Source: Loripinus fragilis
Taxonomy: Eukaryota > Mollusca > Bivalvia > Lucinida > Lucinidae
DNA: 64,000 bases
Reading direction: 5' to 3'
Assembly (NCBI GenBank): GCA_964019695.1
Contig: OZ026530.1
Coordinates: 28,532,108-28,596,107, forward strand
Shown piece by piece: positions 21,422 through 30,905 of this stretch (within the stretch, counting starts at the first letter, position 1; each line of letters begins with the position of its first letter). Under the pieces are notes generated by a model. That model searched no databases and was not told the DNA's origin. It saw nothing but the letters and a program-made list of their open reading frames with translations. The position numbers and the translations under genes are program-made.

Positions 21422-21660
21422 AACAACTACTTGTGGCATTTGTAGTAAATGTTTTTTATCTATCATCTAACTTTAAGGGCCTACAGGCGTATTCATACAG
21501 GTGATAAGGTTCATACTTGTGACACTTGTGGTAAACGATTTACTGACACATCAATATTAAAGATCCATATGCTTATTCATACAGAAGATAAGCTGGATAC
21601 TCGTGACACTTGTGGTAACGTTCAACGGTCACATCAAGCTTAAAGACCCGTTTGCTTATT
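21422..21660 (+). pseudogene. Further decayed zinc fingers
   Basis: After the TAA the finger pattern continues in shifted frames: GIC-type sequence, then [20 protein letters not shown] and SILKIHMLIHTEDKLDTRDT. In the last piece the first Cys of a finger has become Arg, starting the dead unit amplified downstream. Confidence 0.75.
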
Positions 21661-22080
21661 CATACAGAAGATAAGCTGGATACTCGTGACACTTGTGGTA
21701 ACGTTCAACGGTTACATCAAGCTTTAAGACCCGTTTGCTTATTCATACAGAAGATAAGCTGGATACTCGTGACACTTGTGGTAACGTTCAACGGTTACAT
21801 CAAGCTTAAAGACCCGTTTGCTTATTCATACAGAAGATAAGCTGGATACTCGTGACACTTGTGGTAACGTTCAACGGTTACATCAAGCTTAAAGACCCGT
21901 TTGCTTATTCATACAGAAGATAAGCTGGATACTCGTGACACGTGTGGTAACGTTCAATGGTTACATCAAGCTTAAAGACCCGTTTGCTTATTCATACAGA
22001 AGATAAGATGTATACTCGTGACACTTGTGATAAACGTTTTTCTGACACATCAATATTAAAGACCTATTGCGCATTCATAC
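21581..22080 (+). repeat. 83-bp tandem repeat derived from a dead zinc finger
   Basis: The start acagaagataagctggatac recurs at 21581, 21664, 21747, 21830, 21913 and (changed) 21996, exactly 83 bp apart. A finger module is 84 bp, so each copy is one base short and falls into a different frame. The array therefore expanded after coding function was lost. Degenerate finger sequence trails off to about 22080. Confidence 0.9.
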
Positions 22081-22379
22081 AGAGATAAGCTTGAAAATGG
22101 CACTTAGTACGTGTTTTCGTTACTTAATCGGAGACTCATGTGCTTAGACATGCAAATGATAAGCTGCATAGTGGTGACCTGTAGTTAATGTTTACATTGT
22201 GAATAAACCATTTTCTTTGTAGACTTGGGCTAATGAGTTCCATCTCGACTTCTCTAATCAGTTGGGTGAGATTTTAGCTTTAATCCCATCCCCATTATGA
22301 CCTTAGCGGTTGGAGGGATATTAAACAAACAGAAAAACAAGCTGCCTATTAGGGTTAAGTCATGAAACTTCGGACACCT
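22081..22379. other. Decayed finger-derived and unrecognised sequence
   Basis: Scraps such as catgtgcttagacatgcaaatgataagctg still echo the finger linker to about 22180. Beyond that nothing is recognised. Confidence 0.4.
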
Positions 22380-22531
22380 GGTAAATTCGGACATACATTT
22401 GCAAACAGTGAAAGTCCAGATGAGACGGCTCAATATGAGCCGTCTCATCAGGTTTTCATTGTTTGCTAAGTTGATTATTTTTTTCAAATGATTATAATAT
22501 GAATCAAACAAGATCACTGTCCGAATTTACC
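22380..22531. repeat. Foldback MITE-like element
   Basis: Ends ggtaaattcggaca and inverted tgtccgaatttacc. An inner pair is gcaaacagtgaaa / tttcattgtttgc. The centre is the perfect palindrome gatgagacggctc-aatat-gagccgtctcatc. Confidence 0.82.
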
Positions 22532-22539
22532 TAACAATT

Positions 22540-24330
22540 TAGCTCACCTGAGCCAAAGGCTACCTGTGAGCTTATAGGACGGCAGTCGATCCGGCGGACG
22601 TGCGTCCGTCTGTGCGTCCATATGCCCACACTTTCAAACATGAATATCTCAGAGACCAGTTCGCCTATTTTAATCAAATTTCATCTGGAGCTTCATTGAG
22701 GTAGGGGATTGTATGTGTAAGGTTTTGGGCTATATTGGATCAGAACTCTGGTTTCCATGGAAACAGATAGCTCCCATTGGGTTATAATGGGGAAAACCTT
22801 GTGACCACTCTACCTTCTTCATTTTTTGATTGCTTCTTCTTTGTTTTTGCAGGTAACAAATACAACCATAAAATCTCGAATGGGTCCGAAATTAGGCAAG
22901 ATCGGACCAGGGACTGAGGAGTTATCTGCCCCTAAGCGTTTGAAAAATCTCCATATACTTAAAATGGGAGGAATGCTGTGACCACTCTAGTGCCTCCATT
23001 TTTTGATGAATCTTCTTCATTCTTACAGGTAACAAGGACTACCAAAAGCTTGGTTGAGTTAATATATCATTGTTAAGATACATCTACCGACTACTGAGTT
23101 ATTTTCCCTTGAGCGTTTGAACAATTCATGAAAAGTCTTGTGACCACTCTAGCGCCTTTAATTTTGATTGAATCTTCCTCATTCCTGCAGGTAACAAGTA
23201 CAACCATAACATCTTGGATGGGGTCGGAATTCTGCCAGATCAGACCCCTGGCTGTGGAGTTAGCTGCCCTTGAGCATGAGGAAAAAATCTCATAGACTTA
23301 TAATGGGAGGAATGCTCTGACCACTCTAGTGGCTTCATTTTTGTATGAACCTTCATCATTCTTACAGGTAACAAACACAATCATAACAGCTTGAATGAAT
23401 GTGAATTTTGTTTTGTTTGTTTGTTTGATTTGATTCTTTACGTCCCATCAACAGTCTTTCAGTTATAAAAAGACGAGTCTTCCTGGGTTGAACCAGTACT
23501 AAGCTAGAATTAATGTTCTTGCTCAAGGACATCACGCAGTGACGCTGGTGAGGCTCGTACCCGCGGCCCTTCGGTCTCGAGTCAAGCACTCTACCGTTTG
23601 AATTTTGTCAAGATCTCTATAACGACTACTGAGTTAGCTGCCCTTGAGTGTCTGAAAAATCAATGAACAATGTTGTGACCACTCTAGAGCCTTAATTTTG
23701 ATTGGATCTTCTTCATTCTAGTAGATAACAAGGACACCCATAACATCTTCTATGGGGGCGAAATTCTGCCAGATCAGACCTCCGGCTGGGGAGTTAGCTA
23801 CCCTTGAGCGTCAGGAAAAATGTCCAGGGACTTATAATTGGAGAAATGTTGTGTCCACTCTTGTGCCTTTATTTTAGATGGATCTTCTTTATTCTTGCTG
23901 GTAAAAAAGGACACTTATAAAAGCTTGCATGAGTTTGAATTTCTTCCAGATTCCATGGCATAATATGGAGTTAGCTGCTCTTGAGCATCATAGAAATTAA
24001 TGGATAATATTGTGCTCACTCTTACGCCGTCATTTTCTGAATGGATCTTGACTTCATTCTTACAAGTAACAAGGACAACCATAAAAGCTTGAATGAGTTA
24101 GATTTGCGGCTACATCCGACCACAGACTACATAGTTAGCTGCCATTGAGCATCTAAAATAACAGCTGTATAATGTGATCACCTTCATTTTTGTAGGTAAC
24201 CAGGACATACATAAAAGCATGGATGAGTTTGAATTTCTGTTAGATCCCATTACTTGCTAGGGGGTTAGCTGCCTTTAAGCATCTGAAAAATATAGTTTGA
24301 CCAGGTTTCCTCTGCAGTTTTAATCCAGAT
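22540..24330. repeat. Diverged tandem array with alternating 177/162-bp periods
   Basis: Begins with the dispersed start tttagctcacctgagcc. The motif gtgaccactctag recurs at 22801, 22978, 23140, 23317, (SINE) 23675, 23851, 24012 and about 24174. After removing the SINE the spacings are 177, 162, 177, 161, 176, 161 and 162. Each unit carries ttcattcttacaggtaacaa and a ttagctgcccttgagcgt segment. No protein is encoded. Confidence 0.85.
23412..23598 (-). mobile_element. 5'-truncated tRNA-derived SINE
   Basis: Same family as 3038-3236: tail in (caaa)n, body gatgggacgtaaagaatc, and a box B-bearing head. The first roughly 25 nt including box A are missing. It is flanked by the duplication tgaattttgt at 23402-23411 and 23599-23608. 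It interrupts one unit of the tandem array. Confidence 0.88.
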
Positions 24331-25317
24331 CTTTATAGTACTTGCAGATAAACTGGAGTAATATCTTGAGTTATTGAATTTATTCCTAACCACTGTTTCA
24401 AGTTCAGAGTTATCTGCCTTGAGCATAATAAATTATGGTATTTCCAAACATTATGCTGGCTCCCAGGTGAGCGATTGTTGTCCATTGGGCTACTTGTTTT
24501 TAACTTGTAGTACAGTTTGTATTCAATCATTTAACTTTGAAACCAACATCGAACATTTTGACAAGAAAGTGACCAGATGAAGAAAAATTGGTGCTCATTA
24601 AACTTTAATACATCCTGGACATAATCACTTGCAAGCAAATTATGATTTTTATTTCATACTTGGCAGTAAAATCAATGCGTATCTTAAACAAATAAAATGT
24701 TATTTTCACATAGTGAAACGATATTAATCACTAGTGCTTGATAGCAACATATATTTTCACTTAGGTCTAGTGATAAATATCAATTTTTAGCTCACCTGAG
24801 CAGAAGGCTGTCGGTGAGCTTATAGTATGAGACTTGAGCCGACGTTATAGTAACCTATGTTACTTTACGTGGTCAAACTTATGACGCAGTTTTTCTCGCA
24901 CTTTGAGGCTGAAAAAAATCCTTTTATCTGTAAGTCCCAATGACAAAATTTATCAAGGTATTCTGTCATAAAAACGCCTTTGTCTTTTTTTTAAGTATTG
25001 TGATTCGGCTTGAAGCATGGTTAACTGAGTAACCGTAAATCTTCTAAAATTTATTAATAATTTTTCAGTAAATATCCCGTGTGTTGACAACATCGAAATT
25101 TTATGATGTTTTCAACAACCTCGATGAAATATATTTGGTATTTACCTAAAAAAAAGTATATATCTTCTATATATCAGTGAAACAGATCAAAATCATCGAC
25201 ATGAAAAGCAAAAATAATATATTTAGTATTCATTTCTTAACAAATACATTTATTATATAATCTATGAATAAATATCTCCTGGTTGCCCAGATGCATATCC
25301 ACTCGAGTCACTATAAC
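24331..25317. other. AT-rich DNA with one dispersed repeat start
   Basis: At 24788-24830 the sequence tttagctcacctgagcagaa with ggtgagcttatag repeats the array start seen at 22540. At about 25110-25200 a short 'gaaatatatttggtatttacc' relative of sequences near 56600-56720 is present. No gene is recognised. Confidence 0.5.
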
Positions 25318-25319
25318 TA

Positions 25320-25506
25320 CTGTCCTGTCAGCCGAGAGTGACAGTTTTGTCGTGTTTTGTTTACAATTGTTAAGTAAAACATAAACTTGTACACTCCACT
25401 TGAGCGAATGCGAAACGATAGATCACTTGTGATCTATCGATTATAATTCCCTGATAACATTGCAAACAAAACATGACGTCACAGTCACTCTTGGCTGGCA
25501 GAACAG
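25320..25506. repeat. Short MITE of family B, deletion derivative
   Basis: TIRs ctgtcctgtcagccgagagt and inverted ctgttctgccagccaagagt, flanked by TA (25318-25319 and 25507-25508). The centre is the palindrome cgatagatcacttgtgatct with atcg. It keeps ccacttgagc and cgatagatca, matching the box A edge of the right tRNA-like unit in the longer element at 10485-10520, but lacks box B and the T-tract. Confidence 0.8.
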
Positions 25507-25508
25507 TA

Positions 25509-26035
25509 CATGTCGCATGGGCTGTTGGTTTTTCCCCATTCAATATTATTTTTTTTTTGTAGGTATTAAAAATCGACTTCATAGAAACATTCCACAACAG
25601 GTGTGCTTTCAGCATGAAATTTGCATGATTTGCTGTAAATACAATTCAGCGAGTGACATCAGCACGAAATTTACAAGATTTGGTGTTTTATCAAATACAT
25701 GTTATTCAGATTTTGCTGTTAAATATAGTTATCAGCAGAACCCTAAATACACTAATGAATTCTTCCTTCTGGATTGATGCAATAAATTTGGAATGTTCCA
25801 TGATTGAAAAAAGTGGTCACAGATTACAATTTCTAAATAGAATCACAGTTTTTTCTCTGAAGATCATTTTTGTCTTAGCAAACAGTGTATACCCCGATGA
25901 AATGCCACATTATGCGGCATTTAATCTGGGTCTTCTCTGTCTGCAGTGGACTTTAACAAATGAATAATGCATCAACGGAATGAAATCAGTTAGTCAACAT
26001 GTAAACAAAAAAAAAATCAAGACTCTCAATATTGG
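25509..26035. other. Unrecognised AT-rich DNA
   Basis: Two overlapping plus-strand ORFs of about 105 codons (25460-25777 and 25653-25967) show no domain, and the first overlaps the MITE. No gene is supported. Confidence 0.4.
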
Positions 26036-26186
26036 TATAGATATACAAAGTTAAACTGGCACTCATTATTCTTCGACATCATTCGGTCACGTTCGGTACA
26101 TCATTCGGTCACGTTCGGTGTGTATTAGCTATTTTAATTGATTAATGTATGGAAAAAGTATCTTTAAGCAAGGTGATCTGACAATG

Positions 26187-26262
26187 CTGAGGCAGTGGTG
26201 TAGTGGTAAGACGATTAACTCATGTTCCTGATTGCGAGGGTTCGAGTCCCACTGGGTATAGT
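26187..26262 (+). ncRNA. tRNA-like Pol III unit, left unit of element A copy 1
   Basis: Box A tggtgtagtgg (26196-26206), perfect box B ggttcgagtcc (26239-26249), T-tract at about 26274-26281. The T-stem nearly pairs (gaggg/cccac) but the acceptor does not. Confidence 0.68.
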
Positions 26263-26406
26263 TATTTTAGGCATCATTTTTTAAATTATATATTTTTTTA
26301 GTTATTATATTGTTTCTTGTTTATTAGTTATTATATTGTTTCTTGTTTATTATAATTTGATGGATAGTTGACATGATGTCAGTTTTCAAGACTGGTAAGA
26401 GATTAT

Positions 26407-26700
26407 TTATGGTCGGAAGCTGATGGCGGTGGGTGTAAAACCCCTGCACCTTTTTCTAATAACAATCTCATCAAATTCGTCCACAGGTTTGTAACGTTGC
26501 GGCGACGAAAGTGTAACGGTTTCTTGTAGTTCTTTTCGTACTCGGAAAACGGTTCTTCTGCTGACCCCAGTTGCCTGAACAGTCTGTTGAATATATGATG
26601 AGCTGTCCCGCCTTGAGTGTTTCTCAAAATAGTTTGAAACATTCGCTATGAATTTGTCCTTAGATTTTAAATGTTTTAAAGATTTATCAGTAGACATCAC
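26407..26700 (-). pseudogene. N-terminal helix-turn-helix of an IS630/Tc1-like transposase
   Basis: A 97-codon ORF reads DKFIANVSNYFEKHSRRDSS, YIQQTVQATGVSRRTVFRVR, KELQETVTLSSPQRYKPVDE, then FDEIVIRKR. The TGVSRRTVFRVRKE stretch is a helix-turn-helix, and the F-D-x-x-x-I-R-K-R segment follows it in many Tc1/IS630-related transposases of invertebrates. These bind TIRs and cut with a DDE catalytic domain, which is absent here. The related sequence in copy 2 (27905-27600, minus) is more broken. The element is a deleted, non-autonomous derivative. Confidence 0.65.
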
Positions 26701-26715
26701 AGTTCCAAACTAATA

Positions 26716-26955
26716 TGCGCCGTGGCATGTGATTTCCAACAATGTGGCATTTTGACAAGTTTAGACTCAGATAAGCCTGTGCAGCCTCATTTTAAGCTTA
26801 GAAACTCCAAATGATGTTCAGTCAGTAGCTTAAGAGTCATATAATACTCAAACGGCTAGCAAAGGCTCTTATCAGACTGGGCGTATGCGCAGGCTGGTCT
26901 GAGTCTTTGTTGGTCGAACATGCCACATTGTTGGAAATCTCATGTCGCGGCTCAA
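26716..26955. repeat. Family P palindromic MITE nested in element A
   Basis: About 240 bp with ends tgcgccgtggcatgtgattt and inverted tgagccgcgacatgagattt. The right half has the hairpin aggctcttatcagactgg / gcaggctggtctgagtct. The same site in copy 2 (about 27920) is empty, proving insertion after the two copies diverged or into one of them only. Confidence 0.9.
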
Positions 26956-27064
26956 ATAATGCTTTAAAATGAATTATATTACATTTACTTTTATACGCAA
27001 GTCTTGTAAAAATCGTGTAAGTCATAAGCATGAGTTATGATATAAAATGATTTTTTTTTTAAAA

Positions 27065-27120
27065 AACATGTCGTGAGACTCGAACCTACGATCTCAACCT
27101 TGACAGCTGATTGATACGTG
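27065..27120 (-). ncRNA. tRNA-like remnant without box A (element A copy 1)
   Basis: Box B ggttcgagtct on the minus strand (27086-27076), followed by T-rich sequence. Compared with copy 2, the stretch holding box A is deleted around 27108. Confidence 0.55.
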
Positions 27121-27395
27121 ATTAGAAAATACACCACTCTGAAATCAATACTTTTCATAATGTTTGCAAATCTAAAATTAGTTTTACGGAGTTATACTAG
27201 TTTATACGGCATATTCATGAGTGCCAGTTTAACGTTGTATATCTATATAGATATACAAAGTTAAACTGGCACTCATTAATCTTCGACATCATTCGGTCAC
27301 GTTCGGTACATCATTCGGTCGCGTCATTGTGTATTAGCTATTTTAATTGATTGATGTATGGAACAAGTATCTTGTAGCAAGGTGATCTGACAATG

Positions 27396-27470
27396 CTGAG
27401 GCAGTGGTGTAGTGGTAAGACGATTAACTCATGTTCCGGATTGCGAGGGTTCGATTCCCACTGGGTATAG
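27396..27470 (+). ncRNA. tRNA-like Pol III unit, left unit of element A copy 2
   Basis: Box A tggtgtagtgg (27405-27415), box B ggttcgattcc (27448-27458), then tagttattttaggcatcatt and further Ts. Confidence 0.68.
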
Positions 27471-28029
27471 TTATTTTAGGCATCATTTTTAAATTTATAT
27501 ACTTTTTTAGTTATGATCATATTGTTTCTTGTTTATATTAATTTTGATGGATAGTTGACATGATGTCTGTTTTCAAGACTGATAAGAGATTATTTATGGT
27601 CGGAAGCTGATGGCAGTGGATATAAAACTCCTGCAAATTGTTTCTGATAACAACCTCATCAAGGTCGTCCAATGGTTTGTATTGTCTCCGTTTCGAACGT
27701 TGCGGCGACGAAAGTGTACCGGTTTCTCGAAGTTCTTTTCGTACTTGGAAAACGGTTCTTCTGCTGACCCCAGTTGCCTGAAAAGTATTTTGAATATATG
27801 ATGAGCTGTCCCGCCCTGAGTGTTTCTCGAAGTAGTTTAAAACATTAGCTAGGCGAAATTAGTCTTAAGATTTTAAATGTTTTATTAAAGATTTCTCAGT
27901 AGACATCATAGTTTCTAACTAATATAATGCTTTAAAATGAATTCTATTAATTTACTTTTACACGTAAATTTTGTAAAAATCGTGCAAGTCATGATTTATG
28001 ATAAAAAATATAAATATTAAAAAAAAAAA

Positions 28030-28112
28030 ATTGTATGTCGTAAGACTCGAACCCACTATTTCAACCTTGACAGCTATACGCTCTATCCAAATGGCTAAGC
28101 GGGACAGTGATG
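28030..28112 (-). ncRNA. tRNA-like Pol III unit, right unit of element A copy 2
   Basis: On the minus strand box A is ttagccatttgg (28098-28087), box B ggttcgagtct (28053-28043), and a run of 13 T follows (28030-28018). The T-stem pairs fully with two wobbles (gtggg/cttac) but the acceptor does not. Unlike the left unit in sequence. Confidence 0.68.
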
Positions 28113-28247
28113 GATACAAAATTAGAAAATACATCACTCTGAAATCAATACTTTTCATAATGTTTGCAAATCTAAAATTAGTTTTACGGAGTTATACGAG
28201 TTTATACGGCATATTCATGAGTGCCAGTTTAACTTTGTATATCTATA

Positions 28248-29380
28248 TTCTCAGGTCGACATCACATCATTTCCAATGCCTCAATAGTCAATATTTATAT
28301 TTCCAAAGCAAGCCTTTAATGAATCTTTAGAATTTTGCAACTGTTCATAGCCTCACGAACGTCATAAAAATGATTGACAGCTGCCAAGCTCACTTGCCTG
28401 TGCAATTCGCTTGGAATATCGTTATATCGCCAGATGTGACATTGGTGTTGTGATACCTGAGTTGCACGTGCAAAACAAGCGTATTGTTTGCTCCATTGGC
28501 TGTCCGTGTTCACACTGGCTGTTCCGCTTTTCTGTTTTGCACTCCAACAAAACCGTTAATACGATTAGATATAAAAATACGAAGTTGTTTTACTTCCCTT
28601 AATTATAAATAATTTCCATAAATTAGTTATTTATAATAAAATGTAAACATAAGCAATAATTGCCGTTTTTTGGAAGGTTCATGGAATCATGACTTCTTCA
28701 GGTCTCTTGCAAAGTAATCGTGAAGCCCGAATTTGCAAGAGACCCGAAGTATTCATGATTATATGGACATTCCAAAAATTGAATTCGTTTCTTAAACAAA
28801 TACATGTATATACCTTATAAAGTGGGTAATTAGGTATGGAAACCCAAATTATTTAACACAATGTTGTTTTACAATTTCTACAACAGGGATAGCAGTACTC
28901 AGGATAGTAATTTTGTTTGTGAAAAAAAAAGAAAATTGTACTGGATTTCTCTGTCAAATCAAAAATAATATAAATCAATTGTTGATTTGTTTGGGCTGTT
29001 CCTTTACATCCCAGTCAACATGTTTTTCAGTCCTGTCAGTCCATATTTATTGAACCACGATTTAACAGAGGACCAATAGATATATAACATAGCTTGTAAT
29101 TTGAAGGTAGAAGACGCGGGTGAGACAAAAATGAAAAAAACAAATGAATATCAAATCAATGGCAACCACGCATGCAGCAACATGGTAGCAAATACTTTGC
29201 CTTCAGATGCACACTCGACCTTGGGATGCGTTCAAAAGGTCAAAATATAACATTTTTCAAAATGTATCTATTCTTCTAATTGTAAAACACACAAATGGAG
29301 ATGATTTTCGTATAAATTATGTTCCCACCTTTACTCAACAAATCCTTAAAGTTGTAAACGTCTATATTCAGTTTACATAA
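28248..29380. other. Intergenic DNA with one hairpin
   Basis: No gene is recognised. An imperfect hairpin lies at 28666-28778. Short ORFs are not supported. Confidence 0.5.
28666..28778. repeat. Imperfect hairpin with gcaagagac arms
   Basis: ttttggaaggttcatggaat ... ggtctcttgcaaa pairs with tttgcaagagacc ... attcatgattatatggacat and tccaaaa. Arm length is about 48 nt with mismatches, and the loop about 16 nt. Confidence 0.75.
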
Positions 29381-30152
29381 TATACCCGACAAAAAAGAAA
29401 CGCACCACTACAATTTTCCCATTTAGATCTCCTTTTAAAGCGAAAATGTTAATTGTCATGAAATATTCATTTCTGATCAAATCTTAATAAAACTTGAGTG
29501 TGACGTAGCTTCCCTGTGTACGACAAAACTCACCAAGGCGAATGGTAAATGAGTTGCGGAAGCGTTAATTCAACACCACTGTCTACGCGGAATTCCACGT
29601 ATGTTTTACATTTGCAAAGTATAAAAGCGATACGCTGTCTTTATGTGAGACAACCAATGTGTTTATTGATGCATATTTATTATTTCAAAATCTATATTCA
29701 TCAGTAAGAGCCGTTTAAATTGATTAAAACAATGTTGAAATATTTAAATGTTTTGTAAGGTTTATCTCCAGTGTGGAAGCGTTATCCAAAGGGTAGTCAC
29801 AATACATGAGCTACCTAGAGTTCAATTATCGCGTATGATAAATTAAAAGATAGAATTTGCAAAAAATAGTTTCTGAGTACAAGTTGGTCTACTGAGATGA
29901 TTCCATTGCTTGAACTGATCCAGCAAGAGAGCATTATAAAAACGCTTATTTCCTTTTGACTTTACAATTTGAACTCCACTTGATTGATGACCAATTTTCT
30001 TTAACACAATTTCGATGCCTGATTGCAAAAGACGTGTAACGCAACAGTACCTGACATACATTTGCACCAATATAAACTAAACTGGCATATCCCTTGCGAT
30101 CTTCCTGAGAGTTGAACAGTTCTAAGTGGTGCGTTTATTTTTTGTTGGATAT
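29381..30152. mobile_element. TIR element 'D1', mariner-like ends
   Basis: The left end tacccgacaaaaaagaaacg continues caccac. The right end, read inward, is tatccaacaaaaaataaacg followed by caccac. Length about 770 bp. A TATA-like tataaaag lies about 237 bp inside. A 75-codon minus-strand ORF (30070-29843) is unrecognised. Probably non-autonomous. Confidence 0.7.
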
Positions 30153-30373
30153 GTTATGATCGTGGGAACCTAGGTCAAGGTGGACAACATAATTCTATAC
30201 GAAAATGTCAAACATTCTCATGTGACTATTTACATGCGGAGTGTCAACGGCGTTTTGCACACTTAATTAGTGCTCAGTCATACTGATCAGACAGATCGAA
30301 TAAGCTATTGTTAGATAAATCTATTTTACATTTATTTTAAACGATTTTTTACGATATTTTAGACATTAATAAA
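30153..30373. other. Unrecognised AT-rich DNA
   Basis: Contains aggtcaaggtggacaacata at 30172, echoed at about 31741 (gggtcaaggtgggaaacata) beyond the retroelement fragment. This may be flanking sequence duplicated around it. Confidence 0.35.
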
Positions 30374-30905
30374 GTTTATTTTGACAATATGGTAAATCAA
30401 ATATACCTGTCAAAGCTCCAACTTAATAAAGCCAATACCTCTGATACCGAAGCCGCATTCTTAGACTTGCATTTGTCAATTTCTAATGATACTGTTTCTA
30501 CCAAAATTTATGATAAACGCGACGACTTTGATTTTGAAATGGTCAATTTCCCATTTTAGATGGTGATTATCCTCGCCCTACATCCTATGGAGTCTATATC
30601 GCTCAACTCATTCGTTTTGCTTGAGCATCTAGCTATGTTGCTGACTTTAACACTCGCAATAAAGTGTTAACTCAGAAACTTCTTAAACAACGCTATCAGT
30701 ATCATAAACTTTGCAAAACTTTTTTTTCTAAATTTTATAGATGATACTATGATTTGATATCTAAATTCCAAGTTGGACTTAAATATCTCTTGCGCCAAGG
30801 ACTTTTGGAACCTGAAGTTTATGGTGAATTGGTGTATAAATTGAAGAAAATTGTTTGTTCTAATAATTTTTCAGCGCAGTTCATTAAAATAATTTCCCAT
30901 TATAA
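30374..30905 (+). pseudogene. C-terminal fragment of a reverse transcriptase-like retroelement ORF
   Basis: Readable pieces are DTEAAFLDLHLSISNDTVST, KIYDKRDDFDFEMVNFPF, TSYGVYIAQLIRFA, VLTQKLLKQRYQYHKLCK and DLISKFQVGLKYLLRQGLLE. The FLDLHLSIS...YDKRDDF...VNFP block is a widespread retroelement RT-associated sequence in molluscs and cnidarians. I am not sure of the order (possibly Penelope-like). One frameshift near 30559 and TGA codons replacing Arg near 30634 and 30742 kill the frame. Confidence 0.65.

Larger units (their letters stand above)
26038..27245. mobile_element. TIR element 'A', copy 1
   Basis: Ends tagatatacaaagttaaact / agtttaacgttgtatatcta (31-bp TIR with ggcactcat) flanked by TA at 26036-26037 and 27246-27247. 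It carries a plus-strand tRNA-like unit 158 bp from the left end, a minus-strand transposase-like HTH ORF, a nested family P element (26716-26955) and a minus-strand tRNA-like remnant lacking box A. The shared TA at 27246 joins it directly to copy 2. Confidence 0.88.
27248..28245. mobile_element. TIR element 'A', copy 2
   Basis: 998 bp with the same 31-bp TIRs. Flanked by TA at 27246-27247 (shared with copy 1) and 28246-28247. Left tRNA-like box A is 157 bp from the left end, and right box A is 147 bp from the right end. The transposase-like minus-strand segment (about 27905-27600) is frame-broken. Confidence 0.88.
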
